Below, piece by piece: positions 44,468 to 55,848 of a DNA stretch of 64,000 bases. Position 1 is the stretch's first letter. The number at the start of each line of letters is the position of its first letter. The position numbers and the translations under genes are program-made. The notes beneath the pieces are model-generated. The model had not been told where the DNA came from. It ran no database searches and saw only the letters and a program-made list of their open reading frames with translations. This DNA is from Tanypteryx hageni (taxonomy: Eukaryota > Arthropoda > Insecta > Odonata > Petaluridae), in the NCBI GenBank assembly GCA_028673005.1, contig CM054116.1:146441173-146505172 (forward strand), in the 5' to 3' direction.

Positions 44468-46746
44468 TCATCATCATCATAGGTAGTCTGTCCGTAGACA
44501 GGTCCGTGATTATTCTTGGTTAAACCTGGTTCTCCATATATTCCTATTTTCCGCTGTCCTCTTTATACCTTGATAACTCTCTTTCCCTTTCAAATCGTCT
44601 ATCAGCTGAAACCTTTTCCTACCTCATTCCCTTTTCCCATCTAGTTTTCCTTCTATCACGTCTTTAATCATACTCTCTCTCCTCAGGTAATGTCCAACCC
44701 AGTTAGCCTTCCTCTTTCTGATAGTCTGTATAATCATTCGCTTCTCTCCTATTCTTCGTAGCACTTCATCGTTTTTCATCCTATCTGTCCATTTTATCTT
44801 CAGCATTCTCCTCCAAGTCCACATTTCAAAGCTTTCCAAGTATTTGATGTCATTTTTCCTTAGCGTCCATGTTTCTGCCCCATACAATGCTATACTCCAT
44901 ACGTAGCATTTTATCAACTTCTTGCGGATATCTTCCCTTATATTCCCTGTAAGTAGTTGTTTCTTTCTCCTGAAAGCCGCTTTTGCTTTTCCTATTCTAG
45001 TTTTGATCTCATCCGTACATTTTGCCTCTCGTGTTATGATACTTCCAAGGTATTTATATTCTGAAACTTGTTCTAATGGCTTTCCCCCAATAGTTATGTT
45101 CAGATTCTCTTCTTTACCCGATATTCGAATGACCTTGGATTTTTCTGTATTTATTTCCATACCGTATTTTCTACCTGTTATCACTAGTCCATTTATCATT
45201 TTTTGTAGCTCCTCTTCCTTTCTTGCTAGAAGTACTTGATCATCTGCGTATTTCACTGTTCTTATAATCCTTTCTCCAATTTTGAAATCCCCTGTGCCTT
45301 CTAAAGCTTCTTGCATTAGACTCTCTCCATATATATTGAATAGGGTTGGCGATAGGCAGCAGCCTTGTCTTACTTTTCTACCGATATTTATTCCGCAGGT
45401 GTCCACATTCTCAAACCTGACCTTTACAACTTGATTCTCATATAGATTCCTAATCAGTCTCCTGTCTTTCCAGTCTACACCTATATCCTTTAATATCTTC
45501 ATCGACTTTACCCAATTTACTCTATCAAAGGCCTTCTGCCAGTCTACGAAACATGCGCAGATATCTTGACTGTACTCTATTGCCCTTTCTGATATGATTC
45601 TAACTACTCCTATAGCATCTCTAGTTCCTCGTCCTTTTCTGAAACCGAATTGATCTTCCCCTATTATTTCTTCTGCCTTTTTCTCCAGCCTTTTATTAAG
45701 AATCCTCGTGATGATCTTCGATGTGTGTGATAGAAGGCTTATCGTTCTGTAATCTTTACACTGCATTGCCTTTGGCTTCTTCTTTAGAGGGATCATTGTT
45801 ACTTCTAGGAAATCCTGAGGCCACTCTCCCGTGTCGTAAATCTTATTAATTAATTTCGTGATCGCTTTTAGTCCTTCTGATCCTATGACTTTAAGTATCT
45901 CAGCCGGTATTCCATTGCTGCCCGTGGCTTTCCCCTTCTTTAGTTCCACTATCGCCTTTTCTACTTCGCTCTCCATAATACTTGGTCCTAAGTTGTCTTC
46001 TTCAATGTTTTCCTCATTTTCCAGTTCTATTTTTGCCGCTCCTGCCTGTTTGCTGTATAATTCCTTAATGTATTCTTCCCATACCTGTGCTACATCCTTT
46101 GTTTCTGAGACTATCTTCCCATCCGTATTCATAATTCCCATACCATTAATTCCATTAGATTTCTTATCTTCTAACTCGAGTGCTCTAGCGTACATCATAT
46201 CGTACCGTCCTAACTTCTCCATTTGTTCTATTTCATCACATTTTCCTTTTATCCAATTTTCTCTAGCTTTATCTGTTACCCTTCTCAACTCATTGTTTAT
46301 ACGCCTATAGTTGGCTCTACCTTCTTCACTGTTAACGTTTTTCCATTTTCGTCTCTCATTCATTTTCTCCAGCATTTCCTTCGTGATCCATGGTTTTCTG
46401 ATTTTCTTCTCTTGTTTTCCAATCTCTTTATCCAAGGTATCCTTGATACTGGTTTTAATTTCATCCCATTCTATATCAACGGTCTTCGGTTTGTTTTCCA
46501 ACTTTCTTAGGTTTTCTTCCAACTTCATGCTGACTACATCCTGCCTTTCTTTCAGTTTTTCTAGGTCCCAGGTCTGTCTTTCTCTTCTCATCTTTCTTAT
46601 TTGTTTGAGCTTTGTACTCACGTCAAGTATTAGAAGGCTGTGATCTGAATCAATGTCTGCTCCTTGCAATGCCTTGGCGTTCTTTATGCTGTTCCTGAGT
46701 CTTTGTTTTACAAGGATGTAATCTATTTGGCATCTCATTCTATCTA
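44468..46746 (-). mobile_element. RTE-type LINE, 5'-truncated (copy 2)
   Basis: The 9-bp target duplication TTATTCCAG lies at 44459-44467 and 46747-46755. The 3' tail is TCATCATCATCAT (plus strand). The element breaks off in the nuclease domain, so it is a normal 5'-truncated insertion. Sequence is nearly identical over long stretches to copy 1. Confidence 0.95.
44490..46738 (-). pseudogene. RTE reverse transcriptase, 5'-truncated (copy 2)
   Basis: One uninterrupted frame of 704 codons (46738-44624) runs from the end of the nuclease (MRCQIDYILVKQRLRNS, DSDHSLLILDVST) through KAFDRVNWVKS, VRQGCCLSPTLFN and YADDQVLLARKEEEL to the C-terminal AETWTLRKND and WVGHYLRRES. A single TGA at 44621-44623 replaces an Arg codon of copy 1, after which the same frame continues for about 40 codons. 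There is no start codon context, because the 5' end is truncated. Confidence 0.95.
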
Positions 46747-46755
46747 TTATTCCAG

Positions 46756-47100
46756 TATGCTTTTACATTTATCAAATATTAAAGCAATTATTTCAAAAAA
46801 CGGATAAGTGACAAAAGTAAACACCCACTTCCGGTTGATCGATGTTTACCAAAAACTAATCAGCACTTCATTCTTTAACAAAAATGTCTAATATAAAATT
46901 TCGTGTTGATTTGATTAATAGTTTTTGAGTTAAGAGTACCCACAGAATCCCAGTCACAGACACCCACAAACATCATTGAGAAAATAGTCAAACCATGTTC
47001 AGGGGATCCTTAACAAAGGTATTTCCGTTGAAATCTCAAATTCAATTTTTTTCATGAAAATAGTACTTTCTCTATACTTTGTATATGGAGAAAGTAAAAA
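46756..47100. other. No gene recognised
   Basis: AT-rich sequence resuming the pre-insertion locus. No second terminus of piggyBac copy G was found. Confidence 0.4.
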
Positions 47101-47179
47101 TCAAATACACTTTCAAATAAACAAAATGGTGGCTTATTTAGAAAAAAACTCAAAATTCCAGGCTGCCATCTTGAAACAA

Positions 47180-47624
47180 AATGGCGACTATGTAGTGAAC
47201 TATCGTGTGGAATTTTTGAATAAAGTAACAGCTACTGGGCTCCCTGTGCATAAAATCACATAAAAATTGGATGTCCAATAATGCTCATGCGAAACCTTAG
47301 AGCTCCAAAGCTATGTAATGGCACAAGGCTGCAGGTGAAAGCCTTCCATAGATATGTGATAGAAGCAGTAATTCTAACAGGGTGCGGTAAAGGCGAGTTG
47401 GTTTTCATCTCCCGAATTCCCCTGACACTGTTTGTTTCACCATGACAATTAACAAGTCACAAGGCCAGACCCTCCGTATTGCAGGCGTTAATTTGACATC
47501 CATCTGCTTCTCACACAGACAAGTCTACATGGCCTGCTCCAGGGTGAGTAGCAGCAAGGATCTTTTCATCTGTGCCCCGGATGCAAAGACTTGCAACGTA
47601 GTTTATAAAGAGGCACTCTCTTAA
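47180..47624 (+). pseudogene. Helitron PIF1-like helicase, C-terminal remnant
   Basis: Plus strand, two frames. [18 protein letters not shown] is followed, after a shift, by [40 protein letters not shown], and then [20 protein letters not shown] (the conserved helicase motif), with QVYMACSRVSSSKDLFICAP at the end. A stretch between IPLTLF and MTINKSQ (about 15 residues in relatives) is deleted. This is the usual C-terminus of the Rep-Hel protein of Helitrons. Confidence 0.88.
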
Positions 47625-48050
47625 CCAAGCAATATTCACTTGCGACTATCGGATGTTAATAAACTTTGATGGGGCATGTTACAGACAGCTCTTGGGTGCT
47701 TCACTTCTTTAGCTCGATATATATATGTGTGTGTGTGTGTGAGTGAGTGTGTGCCTAATAAATATTATAATATGGTTAAAATCGATTCGGACAGTTCAAC
47801 ACAAACACTTATAAAAAAAATTTTTATTACTTTTATATTGGCAGCCCTGCTTTGTATATCTATTCTAAAAATCTTATTTTTGTTTTTTCTTATCTTGCAC
47901 AACTCCTTCATACAAATTTTTGTTGAAATCGGTTTGGCCAATTCCTTTCAAATTCATAATTACTGAAAACTTGAACTTTGCAATTGTGGCACCCCTACTT
48001 AGTTAATCGGGTCGAAGTATGGCATTTTGGTCATGAATTTATGTGAAAAT
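47625..48050. other. No gene recognised; short TG tract
   Basis: Contains a short (TG)n tract near 47725-47750 and otherwise AT-rich sequence. Confidence 0.45.
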
Positions 48051-48187
48051 GTTGGGAATAATTTTGAAATGAGATAATTGTTCTGCAACGATAGTTCAGT
48101 GGTAGAATATCTGCCCGACAAATGGAAGGCCCGGGTTCGATTCCCAATCATAGCAGACTTTTTTCTCATTTCAAATTTATTCCCAAC
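48051..48187. repeat. Hairpin element enclosing a tRNA-Gly-like sequence
   Basis: Arms 48051-48074 and 48164-48187 are inverse copies with one mismatch in 24 (GTTGGGAATAA and TTTGAAATGAGA parts). The loop is filled by a 71-base tRNA-like sequence. Confidence 0.85.
48085..48155 (+). pseudogene. tRNA-Gly-like pseudogene
   Basis: 71 bases, collinear without gaps with animal tRNA-Gly. The D-arm region GTTCAGTGGTAGAA and T-arm region GGCCCGGGTTCGATTCCC are intact. Acceptor-stem pairing is partly lost. The anticodon loop reads CCGACAA, so the invariant T33 is C and the triplet at the anticodon position is GAC. It is probably a pol III-derived relic. Confidence 0.7.
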
Positions 48188-48922
48188 TTTACAGCTTATG
48201 CCTGTCTGCATAGGATCTTTAGATCGCTTTATTCCATCAATTTCTTGCTTGGCAATCTCAATTTGAGAGGGATGAGTACCTATTACGTGCTAAGGTTGCT
48301 TTCAGTGAAAAGGCAAATTGATTGAATAAACATTTTTCTAACTTTGTCATTGTCTATAAATGAAATGTTTTATCATACATCAAAAATTTTCGAATACATT
48401 CATTCCTATCAAATAAAAATATTGCAGGTAATGGAAATTGCCGATTTCATGGGAATCTGTTGGATATTTTTCCATAAACTTGATATATTTTAATTGTTTA
48501 CCTCTAAATTTTTTTTGAGATTCATACGGTTTAGGAGTTCATTGTAAATTCTCAGTTTTTTGCCATAGTCTCTTTTCTCTCATATAGAAGTAATGGTCAT
48601 AAAAAATGGTGTCGTGAAGTGCAAATTTGAGAACCATAAGCACACGAGGTTCAAAAAGGTAGTGTATAAATCTGTTGATTTGATTTTAAGAACAAATATA
48701 ATTAATTGATGTAGTATCTTGCTAGCCTTGTCAAACGACTATATAATAACCCCCTCTTTGTTGCTAAATGATTGTTTGTACAGTTGCATTTAAAATGATA
48801 ATGATGAGAGAACTACAGGTGGTTGGCCACCTTGTATCTGTCTCTCATTGGAGATATTTCATTACTTGCCAATATTGCTATATTCTTTTTTATCTTTACT
48901 TTGATTTTTTTTCTTTTTAAAG
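48188..48922. other. Intron, no gene recognised
   Basis: AT-rich sequence ending in the T-rich acceptor tract TTCTTTTTAAAG before the exon. Confidence 0.5.
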
Positions 48923-49057
48923 CTTCCATTGCCTCCTGAAGAGAAGGCCTGTCTTCAAGAGACAGATTTTCATTTTGTAACAGCAGAAGACTGTATACCT
49001 GGAAGTACAACTGAAGTGTATGAGAAACTTGAGGATAATCTTTTAAAACAAATCACG
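48923..49057 (+). CDS. lgd: lgd/CC2D1-like exon after the last visible DM14 repeat
   Basis: Acceptor TTTAAAG|CTTCC, donor ATCACG|GTATGT. It reads LPLPPEEKACLQETDFHFVT, completing the DM14 PVD..LP.PP ending from the previous exon, then AEDCIPGSTTEVYEKLEDNL and LKQIT. This is the junction between the DM14 region and the helical segment before the C2 domain in CC2D1 proteins. Both ends fall on codon boundaries. No further exon (Cys-rich helical segment, C2 domain) was found downstream in the remaining 15 kb. Confidence 0.9.
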
Positions 49058-49904
49058 GTATGTTAAATTCTTTCATTATAGTGTAGAAATAATTTAAGCA
49101 GGGCAGTTAGTGATGGGAAAGTGTCTAATCATTTTGAGAATTCAATATGTCAGTATCATGTTAAGCAATGATTTTGGTCATGTCTACCTGGAAATTCAGT
49201 TATTATTCATAAATTATAAAAGAAGTTTTACACACCAGGAATTTCATTGGTATTTAGACTAGATTACCAGAAATTTAACTGCTTTACTGACAGGCCCAAG
49301 TTAACTCAGGCCCACAAGTGGAGAAATTCTTACAAGCATGAGTATACTCGGGCCATTAAATTTTTTTGTTTCAGTGCTAGATTAGCCATCATACAATGGA
49401 ATGCAAGCAGTGGACATCTCATGATTGTAAACTTCTTAAGTTAAGCTTGTACTTCTTTGATAACAATCAAGCCATGTTTATAAATATTTAGTAATGCCAC
49501 CATTCATTTTTAAACTGCTCTTATTCAAACATCTCAGACAAATTTGTTACTGTTTTCACTCAAATTTAGAGTTATTACAGCTATTTTTATAGTAAGTTTC
49601 TTATTTAACTAGTGTGAAAGCCCATCCATATGATGGGAAGGAATATATTTATTATTTAAATTAAACTAGTAGAGAGCCCGCAGTTCTATTACGGGAAATT
49701 TTGAGAAACAAAAAAATATAATAAGCGAAGAACAAACAGAAAAGAAGAATCAAATGTACGGAGAGAGTGCCAAAATGAGGAACAAACAAATAAAAACAGA
49801 AAGAACTGTGAAGATGAACAAAAATGATAAATGCAATAATAAATGATGAGCAAAGATAGAAAGAAACCATTTAATTGCAATGCCTTAAGAAATATACATT
49901 TTCC
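49058..49904. other. Intron, no gene recognised
   Basis: AT-rich sequence. AGAGAGCCCGCAGTTCTATT near 49670-49690 looks like the end of a degenerate interspersed repeat. No ORF with a domain. Confidence 0.4.
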
Positions 49905-50474
49905 ACCTCTTCTTGTTTTTCCCTCTCTCTCCCTTTCTTCCATTCTCTCCCTCCCTCTCTTCCTTCCCCCATTCTCTCTCCCTCCCTCTCTTCTTTTCTC
50001 CCTCCCTCCCATTCTCTCTCCCCTCTATCTCTTCCTCCCATTTACTCTCCCTCTCTCTTCCTTCCTCCCATTCTCTCTCTCTTTCTCTCCTCTCTTCCTC
50101 CTCTCTTCCTCCCTTTCTCCCTCCCTCTTAATTTCTCCCATTCTCCATCTCTCTCTCTTCCTTCCTCTCATTCTTCCTCCCTCTCTCTTCCTTCCCCCAT
50201 TCTCCCTCTTGTCCTTCCTCCCATTTTCCCTCTCTTTCTTCCTCCCATTCTCCCTCCCTCTCTATTCCTCCCCCCCCCAATTCTCCCTCCCTTCCTCTCA
50301 TTCTCCATTCCTCTCTCTCTTCCTTCCTCCCATTCTCCCTCTCTCTTCCTTTCCTCCATTTTACCTCTTTCTTCCTTCCCCTGTTCTCCCTCCCTCTCTT
50401 TTCCTTCCTCCCATTCTCTTTCTCTTGCTTCCTTCCCCTATTCTCCATCCCTCTCTCTCTCTTCCTTCTCCTTG
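49905..50474. repeat. Polypyrimidine minisatellite
   Basis: About 570 bases consisting almost only of C and T on the plus strand. Units of about 25-40 bases are built from CCTCCCATTCTCCCTCCCTC with CTTCCTT. Long Ser/Pro/Leu or Glu/Arg/Gly frames across it are artefacts of composition. Confidence 0.95.
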
Positions 50475-51119
50475 ATAGTCTTTCATTTTGAAACTGAAGA
50501 AATAGCTTGTTATGCCATCTCTTATTTACATGAATAATTAACTGACCTTGAATTCATTTCCATGTCATACAATTAGGTGTACGATATTGAGTTTGGCAAC
50601 AATATTGGTCACCATGGAAAGGAAAACTTTTTCATTCAAAAAACTCGAGATTATGTAGTTTAAAGCTCAATTTTTTAAAAATTCGATCTGTATTTGAAAT
50701 TTCTCCATATGATAATAAAACTTGGTAATTTTCTTCGTCCTCGTTCAAGTGCTGATTTTGTACAATGATTTTTAGTAATTTTAATGTACTAATGAAAAAT
50801 AGTCTACACATCTCCATGTTTTTAAATGGGGAAAATGAAAACAGAAAATATTTTTTAAAAAATAAATTGCTCAAGTGAATTGGTTTAAAAACCAACCTAA
50901 CACCCTATACTCTTTATTGAGATTAAATTGACACATTCAACTTGTCTCTATGTTATGTAGTTTTTGAATTATGGATACATACTTACACTTGACCAGACCG
51001 CCTCAGACTCGATTATTTTTATATATAGTATGATTCTCGCACTCATTATTGCATGCATGTAGTTAAAAAATTGGAAGGTAGGGAGACTGACAGCATCAGA
51101 ATGTGGAGAGGTGGTGAAC
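50475..51119. other. No gene recognised
   Basis: AT-rich sequence between the minisatellite and the hAT MITE. Confidence 0.45.
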
Positions 51120-51127
51120 CTCTAAAC

Positions 51128-51457
51128 CAGAGGTCCCCAACCCACCTATGGCCCGTGGGCCAAATGCGACCCCCGAGAGCACTATGGAACCGCGAAGCTA
51201 TGATGAAGTGATCGGTAAAATTTGATATAGACAATTTCATGTTTTTTCAGTATAATTATCATCACAAAACCTTTTTTGGTGGAGCTTTAACACTAGTAAT
51301 TCATTTAGACTTTATTTTTGCAAATATGAGACCCTTGGTAACTTCTAATGTAATCACTCATCCGGCTTGCCGAAGCTCTCGTGACTTCCAATGTGGCCCT
51401 CCGAAGCATTCACTACTATGAATGCGACCCACCATGTAAAAAGGTTGGCCTCCACTG
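51128..51457. mobile_element. hAT MITE with 8-bp target duplication
   Basis: The ends are CAGAGGTCCCCAACCCACC and (inverse) CAGTGGAGGCCAACC. The subterminal GGCCCGTGGGCC is typical of hAT families. The flanks CTCTAAAC (51120-51127) and CTCTAAAT (51458-51465) match in 7 of 8 positions. 330 bp; no ORF. Confidence 0.85.
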
Positions 51458-51465
51458 CTCTAAAT

Positions 51466-53535
51466 GTTATCTTAAATTTGTTCAAGAAGTAACAATTCAA
51501 CTGCCCTCACGAAGGAAGATTTTTCACCCAAAAAACGTGAAATTTTCATGTTCAAAACAAATATATAGTCCGATTCAACACGTATGTCAAAATCAATGGT
51601 AGGAAAATGAATCATCCATCTTTAAGGCGTTGGTTGGTTAACCCCTCAATGCTGTCCAACATGATGTTATGTCGAGCGAAAACTTCACACGCCATCATCC
51701 GATGTGTTAGGACATCGAGTGTCATTGCTAGCTTTATTATTTTTTTGCTGTGCTGAAAATTATTCAGTCCTAAAAACCTTGGTATATTTTTAAAGAGGAA
51801 GTTTTTATAGTAATAATTATTATATTTTTTATCAATTTTATTGTATTTCCTATTTTTTATAAAGAGTTTCAATTTTATGAATACTTTATTTTGTAGCCAC
51901 ACGATTCCTTCCTTGCGAATATATATACAAAGTCATATCTCAGCTTATATTAAATAAAAAGAGACAATTGTTTTGCGACTTTTGTTATTATTCTAAATAA
52001 CCTCCAAGTAACTCAAGAATAAATAAAAATTATGAACTGCCTTTTAAAAAATTCACAATTGCAACATTTATCTCAAATTTTCAGTCGAAACATGAAAAAG
52101 TTGACCTGTGGGAAACTTTTTCCCTGATTGGTTTTGAGGAGTACATGCAGCGAATCAAATGTTCAGAATAGTTTAAATTTATCTTTGAAGAAGGATGCCA
52201 ATAACTTCTGTAGTTATCACGATATTGACTATTATATGGGCGCACGCTGGATAGATAATGGGTCAGTGTGCATATCACTTCTCTCCAGCAAAGAGTCTCT
52301 ATTCATTTCAAACTAGCTTGAATGTTTCAGTTTTAAAATATAATGTTTTGCGCAAATCCTCAAAAAATTTCATAAAAATCCAATAGAAAAGGTGAAAAGT
52401 TTCTATATATTTTTTTGCAATTTTCGCACCTGCATTGCCAAAACAATATCCTTGGGCATGTGGGGTGGGATTCAAATATTAAATGTCGTTCTGTGGTGGG
52501 GCAAGAGAAGGGGTTCAAGCACGATGATTATAAGTGATTTTGAAATCCGAATTAAAATTATGCTGCATTAATTCTCGTGAACGTAACTTCCATATAAAAT
52601 ATGGAGATATAGAGGGAGGTACAAAACTGAGTTTCTATTCTATTGGTAAAGATTATATTGCTTACTTAATTTTTAATAATCTGAGATAGATAGACTTGGA
52701 AAGTTATAAAAACCATTCATATACAAGGTGAAAGGTGATTCTGAACTCTACCGACAAAATTATATGGGTAGTAGGGGGGTTTGCATAGAACACAAAACGC
52801 CTTATCCCAGCTTCTGGAACCACTTAATGTCCGAGATATGAGGTTTGGAAGTTGATGCCCCATGCCTCGAGGTAGGCAACCCAGTTGTGTGGTGAGTCAA
52901 ATGTATGCGATTTTTGGCATCCCTTTGCTGTGAGGTGCAAGAAGGAAGAGTGAATGTAACAAATCGATGACCATTGCTTTGGGACCTTTATGTTCAATCT
53001 TATGAAGCCTGGTAACATTTGACCAATCATGCTTATTAAGGAGATTACAGAAACTCGAGTATTCTGCGATGAAAATAATCTTATTAATCTGGGGACAGAA
53101 GAAACATTCTGATTGGGACTTAATTTAAAAGCTGAAGTAATTGCTCAGTGATTAGAAATTAGGGGATCAAATACTTGAGTATTTATTCTGGATATGCAGT
53201 AACTTGTAAATATTACATCTAAAAGTGAGGAAGAGAGTGGGGTTATTCTTGTTGGACTTTTGACTAAACCATTTAAGTTATAAGTATCAAAAAGAGACAT
53301 TAGTTTACTTTGCTCAGGACCCTTGGTTAAAGGATTGCAGTTAAAATCTTGTTGAGGGTGAGAGATTAGGGAGACAAGAAGGTATTCAAGTTTATCAATA
53401 AAAGCCTCAAAGACTGGCTGAAGGGGAACAGTATATCACAAGATTAAATAATTTTTCATTCCATGTGAAGCTCAAGGCAGCACATTCAAATGTTCTGTCA
53501 ACATTAATTTCATTATCATTAAACAAAATATTACT
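51466..53535. other. AT-rich intron or intergenic, no gene recognised
   Basis: Short frames on both strands (for example 51902-51612 minus) show no family motif. No terminal repeats or tandem arrays were seen. Confidence 0.4.
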
Positions 53536-53536
53536 A

Positions 53537-53640
53537 CAGTAATACCTCTGTATATCGAAATGGAAGGGACCTGATTTTTAGAAATTTTGATAAATAGAGG
53601 TTCACTATAAAGAGGTTTACCGTAAGACCCGCATATGAAT
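53537..53640. mobile_element. pogo-type terminal fragment or MITE
   Basis: CAGTAATACCTCTGTATATC with GGAAGGGACC, followed near 53598-53625 by AGAGGTTCACTATAAAGAGG-type sequence. It resembles the CAGTAAAACCTC ends of 38052-39406. The right end is uncertain. Confidence 0.5.
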
Positions 53641-54034
53641 GCCCAAACAATAAAAAACTATTGTCTTATTCAATTATTATATACTAGCTGAAATTACCCT
53701 GTATTGCTTGGGTTTTTAAGTCAAGACAAAAAATATTGAGTAATATTTGAGAATAAAACCAAGTAATGAAACCAGGTTAATTTTTATTGTAGTGCTTAAT
53801 GGTATGCAAAATAAATAAAATTTTCCCGCATCCTTTATCGACAAATTTGGTGACTGTATTTTCTTATCAGATAATTATAAACAATCTATGGAATAATTTT
53901 TAAAATAAAGTTATTTCACTCAAAATGATTTGCAGTGGAAGAAACTGCATCATATTATGTGGTCATGAGTATCAAAAACATTAAAAACTTGGGCAGGAAT
54001 TGCAAGCTCTAGGGATGCAACCGGTGGAAACACG
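53641..54034. other. No gene recognised
   Basis: AT-rich. TACTAGCTGAAATTACCCTG near 53680-53703 resembles a common repeat end but could not be assigned. Confidence 0.4.
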
Positions 54035-54242
54035 TTTGAAGATATATCCAAATTTAGCTTAACCATATGTTATCCCATGCAAAAGCTAATTTTGTAGGTA
54101 TAATTTGTCACGTGTATACTATAAAGTTAAACCTACAAAACAAAATGAGTTCCCTGACTTAGAAATTGAATTTGGCGATAAAAAGTGTGATGGTATGACA
54201 TGGAAAGTGTTATTATAATCTAATAAGCATAATTGGCTTAAG
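54035..54242. repeat. Dispersed 200-bp repeat (copy 2)
   Basis: Relative of 25857-26060, in the same orientation, with the shared blocks GGCGATAAAAAGTGTG and ATAATCTAATAAGCATAATT. It shows that this is an interspersed family. Confidence 0.8.
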
Positions 54243-55080
54243 TTCCAAACTTTAACAAACGTTCTGCATTCCTTAATTACGCAAGCAATCTTTACGTTAA
54301 CATTTACTATTTTATGTATTGCATTGTAAAGTTTTACCATTAATATAATTATGCATTAACGTCGTACTTACTATTCACATGGATATATGCACTGAAACCT
54401 TTAAAGCAGCATAAAATTGTGGATTATGTCAATACTATTAGCCAAAACGTAAACAATAAACATCTTAGTTACCGAACAAATGTAAGTAGATGTATCAATT
54501 TATGTTGTGAGAAACCTTTCAATGTTAATGGTAAAAGACAACAAGTGAAGATATAAAAATGAATTTTTATAACCAACTTTTATATAGTTAATACTTAAAT
54601 ATGAATAAACTTATAATTATGATAACCTTTCTGCTTGCATGGGCATAAAAAGTTGTAAAAGTGTCTACCAGCTGTTGAGTGATGTGGGGGTCTCTCTATT
54701 TAATCTTTTGACAGTTGAGAGAATGGCAGACAGAAATAGAGAACTCAGTGGCAAACGTAAGAATGTTTGGTATATAAGTAGTAAGAAGTTCAATAGTATC
54801 CTTTGTTTCTTTAATGAAAATTCTGACATCCATTCGTATTGCTTAAAATCAACGAAAATATACTGCTAGTCCAGAGTAATTCAGCTTTAGATACTAGTGG
54901 CAGTGAAACTGTTGATCACCAACGTGGTTTTTGATAGCCTTTTCATAGAGAAAACAGTTTTCAAAATAATCTTAAATGAATCAAGATAAAAATCTTTCAG
55001 CCAAATACCCGCGCGAAATAGTGACGAGGCTACACACAGAGAAAATTCGAATACCACCTAAAACCAAGAAAACACCGAAA
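54243..55080. other. No gene recognised
   Basis: AT-rich sequence. The last 100 bases may already belong to the retrotransposon whose ORF1-like coding follows. Confidence 0.4.
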
Positions 55081-55089
55081 ACATACCCG

Positions 55090-55718
55090 AGGTGGCCGTT
55101 CCTACTTCCCCTGCTGGAAGTGAGTTAATTTCTACTGACTCTTCCCCCACTAAAGTGACCTTGGATATGGCTGGTAAAAATGAGGAAGCAACATCCCCTC
55201 TAATCGACCTCCCAAAACATTCAACCCAGCAAACCGAAGAACCTTTCTTTCCACCATTACCTGAACGTTCACCGGCTAAACGACCCCACTCTCCTGAAAA
55301 GGTAACAACACCAGGGCAAGGGAAGTCGTACAAGGAGGCGATAGAAGAATCCCTGCTCAAATACCCACAAGTTGGATCTGATACCTTCCACAATCCGGCA
55401 ATCATAAATTATGAGCTTGCTCTCAATGAGGGGATGACCGAGGGAACCTGTTCAAATACCACCTTGCCCCGTGGAAATACGTAGAAAAATAACAGGCCAA
55501 CTAGCATAGAAGAAGACAATTTGATTGCAGAACTATCCGGCATTTCTATATGTTCGAATATGAGCCACACAACAGTGCCCGAAAACGCCTTTAGTGAGAG
55601 TAATCCTTTGAACCACTCCCAACTCAACCGCCTTCAAAAAGAGACCTACAACAAAAGAAGGAAATGGATAAAAATATGCCAATCGTTCACAGAAGACTTA
55701 CCTGCCTTAAGCCAGCAG
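55090..55718 (+). pseudogene. LINE ORF1-like coding, cut by piggyBac
   Basis: Plus strand, mainly one frame with a stop near 55483: AVPTSPAGSELISTDSSPTK, LPERSPAKRPHSPEKV, KSYKEAIEESLLKYPQVGSD, then after the stop LNRLQKETYNKRRKWIKICQ and SFTEDLPALSQQ. The Pro/Ser-rich composition and codon use suggest the C-terminal part of a retrotransposon ORF1. It ends abruptly at the TTAA of piggyBac copy H. It may be the ORF1 of the Tx1-like LINE at 59180, but the link is inferred only from proximity. Confidence 0.4.
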
Positions 55719-55738
55719 TTAACACGTTCGCGACGACG

Positions 55739-55848
55739 GGACCCACCGGTGGGTCCCGGCTGTACGCGCCCATAGGCGTTGGGACCCACCGGTGGGTCCC
55801 CGGCGTTTGCGCCCGCAACTGCCGGGACCCACCGATGGGTCCCTCCCC
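55739..55848. promoter_or_regulatory. Three subterminal palindromes of piggyBac copy H
   Basis: GGGACCCACCGGTGGGTCCC-type palindromes at 43-bp pitch, 22 bases inside the TTAA. Candidate transposase or host-protein binding sites, by position and symmetry. Function is not shown by sequence. Confidence 0.6.

Noticed and set aside
48085..48155. Functional tRNA gene
   Set aside because: Acceptor stem mispairs and a changed anticodon loop (no T33); it is kept as a pseudogene within a hairpin.
49843..50537. Long Ser/Pro/Leu-rich and Glu/Arg/Gly-rich frames of up to 220 codons
   Set aside because: They follow from the polypyrimidine composition of the minisatellite, on both strands and in several frames.
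51612..51902. 96-codon minus-strand ORF
   Set aside because: Asn/Lys/Tyr-rich composition from AT-rich DNA, with no family motif.
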